This document shows positions 39,982-50,200 of a stretch of DNA of 64,000 bases, piece by piece. Location: positions 182,035 through 246,034 of the forward strand of contig CAKORY010000001.1 of NCBI GenBank assembly GCA_934101795.1, in the 5' to 3' direction. Positions within the stretch are counted from its first letter, which is position 1, and every line of letters starts with the position of its first letter. Both the position numbers and the translations under genes were made by a program. Below the pieces are notes generated by a model. That model had not been told where the DNA came from, searched no databases, and was given only the letters and a program-made list of their open reading frames with translations. The DNA is from an uncultured Bacilli bacterium. Lineage in GTDB: Bacteria; Bacillota_I; Bacilli_A; RF39; UBA660.

Positions 39982-41100
39982 ATGAAACTAGAATTTAAAT
40001 TAAAGTATAAAGACAATAAAACGATGGGAAGACTTGGTGAAATTACTTTTAATGGTAAAACTTATGATACTCCGATGTTTATGCCAGTTGGTACAAATGC
40101 AACAGTTAAGACTTTATCCCCGGAAGAATTAAAGGAAATTGGTTCTGGTATTGTTCTTGCTAATACTTATCATTTGTGGCTAAGACCTGGTGAGGACATT
40201 GTGGATAAAGCTGGAAAACTTCATAAGTTTATGAATTATGATGGTCCAATTTTAACTGACTCTGGTGGTTTTCAAGTTTTTTCTCTTGCTAAACCAAAAG
40301 ATATTAGTGAAGAAGGAGTTAGGTTTAAAAACCATTTAAATGGTGATGACTTATTTTTAACACCGGAAAAGTCAATTGAAATTCAAACTAAACTTGGTAG
40401 TGATATTATGATGAGTTTTGATGAATGTGTTAAATGGCCAAGTACTCATGAATATATGGAAAAAAGTGTAGAAAGAACTCTTAGATGGGCAGCTCGTGGT
40501 AAAGCTGTCAAAGAGGATAATGATCAATTGTTATTTGGTATTGTTCAAGGTGGAGAATATCCAGATTTGAGAAAACATTCGGCGGAAGAACTTGTTAAGA
40601 TGAATTTTGATGGTTATTCTGTTGGAGGTACATCTGTTGGGGAAGATAAACCTACTATGTATAAAATGGTTGAATATTCAACTCCGTATTTGCCAGAAGA
40701 CAAACTTCGTTATCTAATGGGAGTTGGTGATCCGATAGATTTGATTGAAAATTCGATGCGCGGTATTGATATATTTGACTGTGTAAGTCCAACTAGACTA
40801 GCAAGACATGGTCATGCTTATACTAAATATGGTAAAATTAATTTGAAAAATAGTAAATATAAAGAAGATTTTACTTCGGTAGATGATTGTGATTGTTATG
40901 CATGTAAAAACTATACTAAAGCTTATATTAGACATCTAATTACTGCAAATGAAACTTTTGGTGCTAGACTTTTGTCAATTCATAATATTTATTTTTTACA
41001 TCAAATTATGAAAAATATCAGAGAAAATATTAAAAATGGTACGATGGAAGAATATAGAGATGAATTTGTTAAAAATTATTATGGAGAAAAGCATGAATAA
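39982..41100 (+). CDS. tgt: Queuine tRNA-ribosyltransferase
   Basis: 372 residues from ATG 39982 (GGAAGTGTG about 6 nt upstream). The catalytic site motif is LTDSGGFQVFSL, the second Asp is in GIDIFDCVSPTRLARHGHAY, and the zinc site is CDCYACKNYTKAYIRHL (Cys, Cys, Cys, and His in SIHN). GIVQGGEYPDLRKHSAEELV and VGGTSVGEDKPTMY are further hallmarks. It exchanges guanine for queuine or a precursor at position 34 of GUN-anticodon tRNAs. It is followed by a small membrane gene and a converging TIGR04086 gene, as in other Bacillota. Confidence 0.97.
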   Translation: MKLEFKLKYKDNKTMGRLGEITFNGKTYDTPMFMPVGTNATVKTLSPEELKEIGSGIVLANTYHLWLRPGEDIVDKAGKLHKFMNYDGPILTDSGGFQVFSLAKPKDISEEGVRFKNHLNGDDLFLTPEKSIEIQTKLGSDIMMSFDECVKWPSTHEYMEKSVERTLRWAARGKAVKEDNDQLLFGIVQGGEYPDLRKHSAEELVKMNFDGYSVGGTSVGEDKPTMYKMVEYSTPYLPEDKLRYLMGVGDPIDLIENSMRGIDIFDCVSPTRLARHGHAYTKYGKINLKNSKYKEDFTSVDDCDCYACKNYTKAYIRHLITANETFGARLLSIHNIYFLHQIMKNIRENIKNGTMEEYRDEFVKNYYGEKHE

Positions 41101-41392
41101 GTGGATTATATCTACAACAATTATTATAATTTTCGGCTTAATTATTGGTGTTACTTCATTTAAAGTAGTAAATAAACATAATGATAAACTACTTTTAGTG
41201 GAAGAAAAATATATTATAGAAAAAGCTAAAGAGTGTAAAATGGAAAAAAAATGTAATAATGATAATATTACATTAAAAGAATTATATGATTTAAAATATT
41301 TAGAAAAACAGGTAAATCCTGTTAGTAAAGAATATTATAGTCTTGATGCTTATGTTACTTTAAAAAATAATGAATATGTATTTATAAACTAG
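41093..41392 (+). CDS. Small anchored protein, pseudopilin-like
   Basis: 99 residues from ATG 41093, which overlaps the tgt end by 8 nt (GGAGAAA upstream). It has an N-terminal transmembrane helix (about 4-23, WIISTTIIIIFGLIIGVTSF), then YIIEKAKECKMEKKCNNDNI and TLKELYDLKYLEKQVNPVSK. The exterior part resembles the short C-terminal domain of type IV pilin-like proteins found in related genomes (TLxELxxxGYLExxxNPxxxE), but the G/E processing signal is missing. Two Cys could form a disulfide. It is in the place often held by yajC, but it is not YajC. Confidence 0.6.
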   Translation: MNKWIISTTIIIIFGLIIGVTSFKVVNKHNDKLLLVEEKYIIEKAKECKMEKKCNNDNITLKELYDLKYLEKQVNPVSKEYYSLDAYVTLKNNEYVFIN

Positions 41393-41413
41393 AGTGTTTT
41401 ATTCACTCTTTTT
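41391..41413. terminator. Terminator between converging genes
   Basis: AGAGTG (41391-41396) pairs with CACTCT (41404-41409), then T residues; usable from both sides. Confidence 0.7.
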
Positions 41414-41752
41414 ATTTATGCCTAGTGATCCTCCGAGGGTACTAGCAAGTATTAAAACTAAATAATAAATAATTGTAGTTAAACTAAATATGTTTTTAGA
41501 TGTAAATAAACTTATAATAAGAAGAACAAGTAAAAATAAACCTCCAACTTTAAGTCCAGCTAGATAACCTTTGTTATTTGCTTTTTTACCATTTTTAAGC
41601 CCAAATATAAAGAATAAACTAATATTAAAGATAAATATTAATAAGTTTGTTATCGTAGAATTAACTCCGATTAAATTAAGTAGACTAGTAATAAAAACTA
41701 ATGTTATTAAAAATAATGTATAATATCCTAGATATTTTAATAAATTTTTCAA
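41399..41752 (-). CDS. TIGR04086-family membrane protein
   Basis: 117 residues with four predicted transmembrane helices. The central KKANNKGYLAGLKVGGLFLL and the C-terminal LVLILASTLGGSLGIN are the signature of the TIGR04086 (YrzE-like) family, usually encoded beside tgt/yajC in Bacillota. Function unknown. Its start has ATAATCACC (reverse strand GGTGAT) a few bases upstream as ribosome site. Confidence 0.82.
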   Translation of the reverse strand: MKNLLKYLGYYTLFLITLVFITSLLNLIGVNSTITNLLIFIFNISLFFIFGLKNGKKANNKGYLAGLKVGGLFLLVLLIISLFTSKNIFSLTTIIYYLVLILASTLGGSLGINKKSE

Positions 41753-41821
41753 AATATAATCACCTAATAAATACTATGTTTAAAAACCTTTCATTATTAC
41801 CATAATATTATTGGTGATATT

Positions 41822-42469
41822 ATGCAAATATTTACAGTATTATTTAGAACTATTTTCTTTTATTTTTTTGTTCTTATTGCTTATCGTATAATGGGTAAAA
41901 GAGAAATAGGACAGCTTGGAGTAATAGATTTGATAGTATCAATATTAATTGCAGAACTAGTTGCTATTAGTATTGAAGAATATAAAGAACCTATGGCTTA
42001 TACCATTATACCAATAACTTGTTTAGTTATTCTTGAAGTTTTATTTGCATTTATTTCTATAAAATCAAGAAAGTTTAGAACTTTATTTGATGGTAAGCCA
42101 TCTCTCATTATAGTAAATGGTAAAATAAATTATAAAGAAATGGTAAAACAAAGATATTCTTTAGATGATTTATTAGTTTCTTTAAGACAAAAAGAGATCA
42201 GAGATATAGATATGGTTGAATATGCATTTTTAGAACCAAATGGAGAGTTGTCAGTATTTAAATATAATTTTTTTAAGCTTAAAAGCCCTTATCCACAGGC
42301 TTTAATACTTGATGGACAGCTTCAAACTAAAGTTTTAAAATATATTAAAAAAACACCAGAATGGGTAGAAGAAGAACTTGAAAAAAATAATTTATTTATT
42401 AAAGATATCTTTTATGCCTTTTATAAAAATAATAAAATATTTATTATTAAGAAAACTGATGTAAATTAA
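41822..42469 (+). CDS. DUF421 (YetF-like) membrane protein
   Basis: 215 residues. Three N-terminal transmembrane helices include LIAYRIMGKREIGQLGVIDL, followed by IVSILIAELVAISIE. The exterior or cytosolic DUF421 domain holds RTLFDGKPSLIIVNGKINYK, then RYSLDDLLVSLRQKEIRDID and EYAFLEPNGELSVFK. This is a full YetF/YrbG-type protein; Bacillus members are linked to spore germination and stress membranes, but without a settled mechanism. GGTGAT precedes the ATG. Confidence 0.92.
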   Translation: MQIFTVLFRTIFFYFFVLIAYRIMGKREIGQLGVIDLIVSILIAELVAISIEEYKEPMAYTIIPITCLVILEVLFAFISIKSRKFRTLFDGKPSLIIVNGKINYKEMVKQRYSLDDLLVSLRQKEIRDIDMVEYAFLEPNGELSVFKYNFFKLKSPYPQALILDGQLQTKVLKYIKKTPEWVEEELEKNNLFIKDIFYAFYKNNKIFIIKKTDVN

Positions 42470-42531
42470 AAAGACACATAAAAATAAAATAACCATAAAA
42501 TATAGTACATTATATAATGTTTAGATAGAAT

Positions 42532-42556
42532 AAAGAAAGAGCTCTTTCTTTTTCTT
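42532..42556 (+). terminator. Intrinsic terminator
   Basis: A perfect palindrome AAAGAAAGAG/CTCTTTCTTT (42532-42551) followed by TTC and Ts. It precedes the holA start by about 35 nt. Confidence 0.65.
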
Positions 42557-42588
42557 TTTAAAAATGATATACTTAAGTTGTGATTAAT

Positions 42589-43521
42589 ATGAATTATTTA
42601 ATAAGTGCTGAAAGTTATAGAATTATAGATGAAGAAATTAAAAAGATAGTTAAAGATAGTAACTATATTTTATTTAATGCAAATAGATGTACTGTTAAAG
42701 AAATAATTGAAGAAGCATCTTATTTTAGTTTAGATAATAGTAAAAAATGGATCGTAGTATCAAATGCTGATTTTTTTGGTGCTGGCAAAATAAGTGAAAG
42801 CGATAATGAACTTTTAAGTAAATATTTAGAAATTGTAAATGAAACAACAAATATTATTTTTACGACATTAAATGGAATTGATTTAAGAAAAAAAATTGTA
42901 AAAAGTATAAAAAATAAAGGTGTTATAGTTAATATTCCTAAGATGGATAAAAGAAATATTAATAGTACTTTAACAAGTTATTTAAAAAATTATGATTATA
43001 GCATTGATTATAAAACTCTTAACTATATAATGGATAATTCTTATAATAATTTGGATATAATGTTTAATGAACTTGATAAAATTATGATATATTATGGTTT
43101 TCCATGTACTATAAAATATAATGATGTATTAAATATAGTAGGGGAAGAAAAAACAAATAATAATTTTGCTTTTGTAAATGCTGTAATTGAAAAAAACTTA
43201 AAATTATCTTTGAAAATACTTAAATCATTAAAAATATATAAAGTGGAACCAACGGTTTTAGTTGTTCTTTTAGCTAGAGAATATCGTCTTATGTATTATG
43301 TTAAAAATTTATATAATAAAATGGGTATGGGTGATATTATGAGTTATCTTTCTTTAGCAGATTGGCAAATAAATAAGCTTTATACTAATTCTAGTAAGTA
43401 TTCTAATAAAGAACTACTTGATAATTTAGTTAAACTATGTACTATAGATTTAAATATTAAAAAGGGAATATATGATAAAGATATAAGTTTGTATGGATTT
43501 TTAATGGATGCTTGTAGTTAG
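42589..43521 (+). CDS. holA: DNA polymerase III delta subunit
   Basis: 310 residues from ATG 42589 (GTGAT upstream). The delta pattern is visible: an N-terminal RecA-like fold without Walker motifs, the segment ITTLNGIDLRKKIVKSIKNK-like (IIFTTLNGIDLRKKIVKSIK), then NIPKMDKRNINSTLTSYLKN and the helical clamp-loader collar LKSLKIYKVEPTVLVVLLAR followed by EYRLMYYVKNLYN. Delta opens the sliding clamp within the clamp loader. It is a stand-alone gene here. Confidence 0.85.
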   Translation: MNYLISAESYRIIDEEIKKIVKDSNYILFNANRCTVKEIIEEASYFSLDNSKKWIVVSNADFFGAGKISESDNELLSKYLEIVNETTNIIFTTLNGIDLRKKIVKSIKNKGVIVNIPKMDKRNINSTLTSYLKNYDYSIDYKTLNYIMDNSYNNLDIMFNELDKIMIYYGFPCTIKYNDVLNIVGEEKTNNNFAFVNAVIEKNLKLSLKILKSLKIYKVEPTVLVVLLAREYRLMYYVKNLYNKMGMGDIMSYLSLADWQINKLYTNSSKYSNKELLDNLVKLCTIDLNIKKGIYDKDISLYGFLMDACS

Positions 43522-43527
43522 AAAAAA

Positions 43528-43553
43528 GGAAACTGAATAATCAGTTTCTTTTT
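43528..43553. terminator. Bidirectional terminator
   Basis: GAAACTGA (43529-43536), ATAA loop, TCAGTTTC (43541-43548), with T runs after it and As before it; shared by holA and the converging gene. Confidence 0.8.
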
Positions 43554-44332
43554 CTTAGTAATAATTTAACATTTTTTTCTTTTTGTTTTTCTAATTCTTG
43601 ATAATCATCTTTACATATAGGTAAACCTATATATAAATTTTCATCTAATGTATTATTAGACGCTGCAGCATTTATTTTATACATTAATTCTTCTTCAGTA
43701 TCTATTTTTCTTCCTTTGCTTGCTAAATATAAGTTATATTTATTTAAATATTTAAATACAGGAGATTTAACTATTTCTTTTTCATAGCTATATCCTTGTA
43801 AAAGTGAAGAAATTATTTCATAATTAATATAATTTTCTAATGTTTCTTTATCTTTTATTGAAAGCCAATTTGCAAGTGCACTTATTTGATTTATGGCATC
43901 AATTTTAGCTATTCTGCCACATATATCTATCGTAGTTGTTTTAAAGTAATTACGTAAATAAATAAGATAAGCAGTAACATCATTATGTCTTTTTTCATCC
44001 AAACATATCTCATTACATACTTCTAGTATATATGTAAGAACTTTTAAATTATAAATATTTAAAGTATCTTCATTGCTAAAAAAACTTTCTACAACTCTAT
44101 TTGTATCCATTCCACTTTTTATATATAAAGTTTTACTATCTTCATCAAATAAAGGTTTTTCAAATAAAATAGCATTTTCTCCGATAACTATATTGTCTAC
44201 TTTTTTTAAACATTTTCTTTTTTCTAAAATAATTCTAACTGAAGTTTTAATGAAATTTTCATCTGCTAATAAACCTTTTTTTTCATATTCTTTTAGTAAT
44301 TTTAATAATTCATAATTTAATAATATTTCCAT
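43541..44332 (-). CDS. Hypothetical soluble protein
   Basis: 263 residues. I do not recognise a family. It begins MEILLNYELLKLLKEYEKKG and continues with a Lys-rich helical stretch, a beta-like DNIVIGENAILFEKPLFDED, and then a long helical region with VTAYLIYLRNYFKTTTIDIC and ISALANWLSIKDKETLENYI. There is no signal peptide or membrane helix. The C-terminus is very basic (KNVKLLLRKRN). It is monocistronic, divergent from dnaE. Confidence 0.6.
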   Translation of the reverse strand: MEILLNYELLKLLKEYEKKGLLADENFIKTSVRIILEKRKCLKKVDNIVIGENAILFEKPLFDEDSKTLYIKSGMDTNRVVESFFSNEDTLNIYNLKVLTYILEVCNEICLDEKRHNDVTAYLIYLRNYFKTTTIDICGRIAKIDAINQISALANWLSIKDKETLENYINYEIISSLLQGYSYEKEIVKSPVFKYLNKYNLYLASKGRKIDTEEELMYKINAAASNNTLDENLYIGLPICKDDYQELEKQKEKNVKLLLRKRN

Positions 44333-44424
44333 CTTTCACACTTCCTAGAAATGATTATATCACTTCTTGAAAAATCAGTAAATAAAAATTCATAAAACTA
44401 CTTAAATAAATTATAAATACGTGT

Positions 44425-44430
44425 TATAAT
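44425..44430 (+). promoter_or_regulatory. dnaE promoter -10
   Basis: TGTTATAAT (44422-44430) is an extended -10 with no clear -35; AAGGAG and the ATG at 44453 follow. Confidence 0.65.
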
Positions 44431-44452
44431 CTATTTATAAGGAGATGCCAAG

Positions 44453-47287
44453 ATGTACATACCACTTAAAGTAACAACTGATTATACATTATTAAAAAGT
44501 TTAATTAAAGTTCCAGATTTAATTAGTTTTTTAAGTGAAAATAAAATTACAGTATGTGGAATATGTGATGAAAATTTGTATGGTGTTTTTGAATTTTATT
44601 ATGCTTGTAAGAAAAACAATATAAAACCAATTGTAGGTCTAGATGTAAAAATAGATAATTTAAATATTTATTTGTATGCTATGAATTTTGAAGGTTATAA
44701 AAATTTACTTAAGATTCATACTTTAAAAGAAAAAAATGAACTTATATTAGATACGTTAACTTTTTATAAAGATAATATTTTATGTATATTGCCTTTTAAA
44801 AGTAAGGAGTTATTTGATAAATTAAAGTTTTTTAATAACCTTTATGTTAGCTATAATAATTCTATGGAGAGATTAAATGCTTTAACAATAACAGGTAATG
44901 TATTATATTTAAATGATGTAAAAGTTTTAAAGAAAGATGATGTTTTATATTTGGCATATCTTGATAAATTAAGAAAAGAAGATGCCTTAAATTATGATCA
45001 AAATTATTATTTTGTGCCTGAAATAGATTTAGGTAAGATAGATGAGGTAGTTAGTTTATTAAATTTAGAATTAAAGTTTAATAAAAAGTATATTCCTAAA
45101 TATAGGGATGATATTGATTCATCAGAATTTTTACATAACTTATGTTTTAAAGGACTAACTAAAAGATTAAATGGTAAAGTACCTGATATATATTCAAAAA
45201 GATTAAATTATGAACTAAAAATAATTAATGAAATGGGGTTTGTAGATTATTTTTTAATTGTTTATGATTATGTTTTATATGCCAAAAGACATGATATTTT
45301 AGTGGGGCCAGGTCGTGGTTCTGCAGCTGGGTCTTTGGTTAGTTACTCAATTGGTATCACTGAAATTGATCCTTTGAAGTATAATTTGCTTTTTGAAAGA
45401 TTTTTAAATCCTGAGAGAGTTACAATGCCTGATATTGATGTGGATTTTGATGCTTTAAAAAGAGAAGAAGTAATTAAGTATGTTAGAAATAGATACGGTG
45501 ATAAAAATGTAGCTTTAGGTCTTACGTTTACAACTTTAAAGAGTAAATTGGTACTTAGAGACATTGGCAAATTATTAAAAATAAATGATATACTTCTTGA
45601 TAATTTTATTAAATGTATAAATGGTAATATTTGTTTAAAAGATAATTTAATAAATGAAAGTGTTAAAAAGTATATAAATAATTATAGTGAACTTAAGATG
45701 CTTTATAAAGTATCAATGCATTTAGAAGGACTTAAAAAAAATACTTCAACTCATGCTGCTGGTGTAGTTATATCAAGTACTAATTTAGATGAAATAATAC
45801 CTATTCATTATGAAAATAATACTTTAATTACCGGAGTAACAATGGATTATCTAGAAAATATTGGCCTTTTAAAAATGGATTTTTTAGCTCTTAAAAATTT
45901 AACTACCATAAAAAATATATTAGATGAAGTAGGGAAAGATGTTTTAAAAAATATTGATTTGAATGAAAAAGAAGTATTAAATTTATTTTGTGCTGGGAAA
46001 ACTGAAGGGATATTTCAATTTGAAACAAATCTTATGAGAAATTTAATTAGTAAATTAAAACCTAGTTCTTTTAATGATTTAGTGGCATCACTTGCTTTAG
46101 GTAGACCTGGTGCTTTAGAAGAAACGGATGAATACATTGCCAGAAAAAATGGTAAAAAAATTACTTATATTCATAAAGATTTAGAACCAATTTTAAAAGA
46201 TACTTATGGTATAATTTTATATCAAGAACAGATTATTGCTATTTTAGGCAAAATTGGAGGTTACTCACTTGCAGAAGCTGATATTATAAGAAGAGCTATT
46301 TCTAAGAAAAAAGAAAGTGTTATTAATGCAGAAAAAGAAAAATTTATAAATGGTGCAATAGGTAAAGGCTATGATAGAAGTGTTGCAACTTTAATTTATG
46401 ATTTGATAGTTAAATTTGCAAGTTATGGTTTTAATAAAGCTCATTCAGTTGCTTATGCTCGTATAAGTTATGATATGGCATATTTAAAAGTAAAATATCC
46501 AGAATACTTTATTATAGAAATGATTAATAATAAAGATAATGAAAAGTTTGCTAAATTAGTTTTGTTTTTAAAAAATAAAGGTATAAAACTTGAAAAACCA
46601 GATGTGAATTTAAGTCATAATAAGTTTTATATAAGTGGAAAAGAGTTAATAATGCCACTTTGGCAAATTAAAGGTATTCCAGAAAACTTGAGTGAGAAAA
46701 TAATAGAAAATAGAAAAGATGGATACACTGATTTTTTTGACTTTGTTTGTAAGAATAAGAAAATCCTTAATGAAAATATTTTAAATACTTTAATTAATGC
46801 AGAAGCTCTTAGAAGTTTTAATTTAAATGAAAGAACTTTAGTGGAAAATATTGCCGTAGCCCTTAATTTTGCAGAAATAGATGATGAACTAATTAAGAAA
46901 CCTGTTATAATTGAATTAGATGATTATAGTGATGAAGTAAAAAGAAATAATGAACTAGAAAGCTTTGGCTATTTTATAACAAATCATCCTGCAAGTAAGT
47001 ATCAAAATGTGATGAAACTTGAAATGCTAGAAAAATATTTATTTAAAAATATTAAGTGTGTTGTTTTAGTAAATAGGATAAGTAATATTAAAACTAAGAA
47101 AAATGAAAATATGGCATTTATTAGTGCCAGTGATGAAACAGGAACATGTGATTTTACTATTTTTCCTAAGAATATGAATTTAATAAATGATTTAAAAATA
47201 GGGGATTTAGTAGAGATTAATGGAAATGTTTCAAAAAGATTTGACAAAGTAAGTATAATCGTTAATAATATAAAGAAGGTGGTTTAA
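44453..47287 (+). CDS. dnaE: DNA polymerase III alpha subunit, DnaE type
   Basis: 944 residues, shorter than Bacillus DnaE (about 1115). The polymerase palm has GPGRGSAAGSLVSY (about 284) and the catalytic MPDIDVDFD (about 325). STHAAGVVIS, LKMDFLALKNLT, RPGALEETDEYIARKNG and YGIILYQEQI follow, then KAHSVAYARISYDMAYLK and a C-terminal OB fold (about 868-944). The N-terminal PHP domain is degenerate: PLKVTTDYTLLKS replaces the metal-binding HLHVHS-type start. DnaE usually extends RNA primers before handing over to PolC. It is followed 1 nt later by polC, an unusual back-to-back pairing. Confidence 0.95.
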   Translation: MYIPLKVTTDYTLLKSLIKVPDLISFLSENKITVCGICDENLYGVFEFYYACKKNNIKPIVGLDVKIDNLNIYLYAMNFEGYKNLLKIHTLKEKNELILDTLTFYKDNILCILPFKSKELFDKLKFFNNLYVSYNNSMERLNALTITGNVLYLNDVKVLKKDDVLYLAYLDKLRKEDALNYDQNYYFVPEIDLGKIDEVVSLLNLELKFNKKYIPKYRDDIDSSEFLHNLCFKGLTKRLNGKVPDIYSKRLNYELKIINEMGFVDYFLIVYDYVLYAKRHDILVGPGRGSAAGSLVSYSIGITEIDPLKYNLLFERFLNPERVTMPDIDVDFDALKREEVIKYVRNRYGDKNVALGLTFTTLKSKLVLRDIGKLLKINDILLDNFIKCINGNICLKDNLINESVKKYINNYSELKMLYKVSMHLEGLKKNTSTHAAGVVISSTNLDEIIPIHYENNTLITGVTMDYLENIGLLKMDFLALKNLTTIKNILDEVGKDVLKNIDLNEKEVLNLFCAGKTEGIFQFETNLMRNLISKLKPSSFNDLVASLALGRPGALEETDEYIARKNGKKITYIHKDLEPILKDTYGIILYQEQIIAILGKIGGYSLAEADIIRRAISKKKESVINAEKEKFINGAIGKGYDRSVATLIYDLIVKFASYGFNKAHSVAYARISYDMAYLKVKYPEYFIIEMINNKDNEKFAKLVLFLKNKGIKLEKPDVNLSHNKFYISGKELIMPLWQIKGIPENLSEKIIENRKDGYTDFFDFVCKNKKILNENILNTLINAEALRSFNLNERTLVENIAVALNFAEIDDELIKKPVIIELDDYSDEVKRNNELESFGYFITNHPASKYQNVMKLEMLEKYLFKNIKCVVLVNRISNIKTKKNENMAFISASDETGTCDFTIFPKNMNLINDLKIGDLVEINGNVSKRFDKVSIIVNNIKKVV

Positions 47288-47288
47288 A

Positions 47289-50200
47289 ATGAATGAAGAA
47301 CTAAATAGATTTTTTAAAAGTATTTCTTTTGTTGATGAATTATTTAATGAAGCAAGTTTAGATAGAGTAGTTTTAAAGAAAAATGAAAATAAATTTTATG
47401 TATATATTAAAAATACAAATGTCTTACCAATAAATAATATAAATAGATTGTTTTTAAGTGCTTTAAGTGGTATTAATGGTGAGAAACCTTGTGAAATTAT
47501 TATGAATTATGATAATGTTACACATGAAGATATAGTAAGTTATATAGATTATTTAATTGATGATATTATTTTAAAAAGACCATCTTTAATAAGTGTAAAA
47601 AAAAGTAATATTGAAGTAGTAAATGATACAATTTATTTCCATGTTTTAAATGATTTTGAGAAAAGTGATTTAATCCATGAAGGAACAGATTTATTAAATA
47701 ATTTAAAAAGATATGGTCTTGGAGATTATAAACTTGAAGTAATTATTAGTGAAGATGAAAGAAAGAACCTTCAAGAAGAAATAGAACTTGAAAAACAAAG
47801 TGTAGTATCTAAAAAAGAAGAAAGCCCAGTTATACTTGGTGTACATAAAGATGGAGAAGTTACTAAATTAAATAATATTCTTGGTGAAATGAAAAATATC
47901 ATAATTGAAGTTTATATTTTTGCTAAAGAAGTAGCAGAAAGACAAGGAAAAAAAGGACCAATCTTTATTATGAATTTGAAAGTATCAGATAAAACTGATA
48001 GTTATCCGATGAAAATTGTAAGATTTAATGAAGAAGAATTTGGTATTTTAAATAAAAAACTTAATGTTGGTTCATGGTATAGAATTCATGGACATATGGA
48101 AATGGATGAATATTTACATCAAATGGTAATTAATGCTCGAAATATTGAGATTATTCCATCAAAAGATTCTTCTGTTAAAGATGAAGAAGAAGAAAAGAGA
48201 GTTGAACTTCATGCACATACAATGATGAGTATGATGGATGGAGTAGTTCCAACTGCAACACTTGCTAAATTTGCTATGAAACTAGGCCATAAAGCTGTTG
48301 CTGTAACTGATCATAATTCACTTCAGGCTTATCCAGATATTTATAATGCTTTGGCTAAAGTTAATAAGGGAAAAGAAGATAAAGATAAGTTTAAAGCATT
48401 ATATGGAGCAGAACTTAATATTGTTGATGTTGAATCAAATATTGTTTTTAAAAATAAAGAATATTCATTATTTGATCAAGAATATGTTGTATATGATACT
48501 GAAACTACTGGGCTTAATAGTGGTATTGATCAAATGATAGAAATCGGGGCAGTTAAAGTTAAAAATAATGAGATAATTGATAGATTTGATGAACTTATTG
48601 CGTGTCCTACACCTCTTCCAAAGATTATAACAGAACTAACTAATATTACTGATGAAATGTTAGTAGGTAAAGATAGTGAAGAAAATGTAACAAGAAGATT
48701 CTTAGAGTTCTGTGGAGATAGGCCATTAGTTGCTCATAATGCTCAATTTGATATTTCCTTTGTTACAAGTGCATGTAAAAAATATAATTTAGGTGAGTTT
48801 AATAATACTGTTGTAGATACAATGGGGCTTGCAAGAAATATGTATCCTGATTGGAGAAATCATAAGCTTTCAACACTTGTTAAAAACTTAGAAGTCGAAT
48901 GGGATGAAGATAAACACCATAGAGCTGATTATGACTGTGAAGGAACAAGTAAATGTTTTTATAAAATGTTATATGAATTAAAAAGTCAAAATATTAAAAC
49001 TACTTTAGATTTAGAAACTTTAGCAGACCAAGAAAATGCTATTAAATTTGCAAGACCTTTCCATTTAACTGTAATTGCTAAAAATCCAGTGGGTCATAAA
49101 AATTTATTTAAAATTATTTCACTTGCTAATACTAAATATTTATATAAAGGAAAAGATGCTAAATTACCTAGAACCGATTTAATTAATTTGCGAGATGGCT
49201 TAATTGTTGGGAGTGGTTGTGTTAATGGTGAAGTCTTTGATAAAGGTTATGGCATGAGTGATGACGACTTAAAAGATTTAATGAATTTTTATGATTATAT
49301 TGAGGTTCAACCAGCATCCGCTTGTTCACATTTAATTGGTGAAGATAAAAAATTTCATAATGAACTTGAATACAAAGGTTATGTTGCAAGACTTGTAAAA
49401 CTTGCTAAATCAATGGGTAAACTTGTTTGTGCAACTGGTGATGTTCATAATTTAAGGCCTGAAGATTTAATATATCGTAAAGTTATTGTTCATCAAAAAA
49501 CAAATGGTAAAATACATCCTCTTAATAGACCTGATATAGAGCTACCTAATATGTTCTTTATGACAACTAGAGAAATGCTGGATGCGTTTTCCTTCTTAGG
49601 TGATGATTTAGCTAAAGAAATAGTTGTAACAAATACTAACAAAATAGCTGATATGGTAGAACCCTTACAAATAATTAGAGATAAATTATATACTCCAGTT
49701 TTGGAAAATAGTGCCGAAGTAACTAAAGAAATGGTTTATAATAAAGCTCATGAAATATATGGTGATCCACTTCCGAAAAATATTGAAGAAAGGCTTGAAG
49801 CAGAACTTGCTGGTATCATTGGTGGGGGATATGACGTTATTTATCTTATTGCGGAAAAACTAGTTAAAAAATCAAACGAAGATGGTTACTTTGTAGGTTC
49901 CCGTGGTTCTGTTGGTTCAAGTTTAGTTGCCACGATGATGGGAATAACAGAAGTTAATGGTCTTCCTCCACATTATGTTTGTCCAAAATGCAAAAAATCT
50001 TATTTTGAAGATGAAAATGGAGAAAGTCTAGCTAGTCTTTATCCATCTGGCTATGATATGCCTGATAGAACTTGTGAATGTGGAAGCAAACTCAAAAAAG
50101 AAGGTCAAGATATGCCATTTGCAACATTCCTTGGATTTAAAGCGGAAAAGGTACCAGATATCGACCTTAACTTCTCTGGTGATAATCAAGCTGATGCTCA

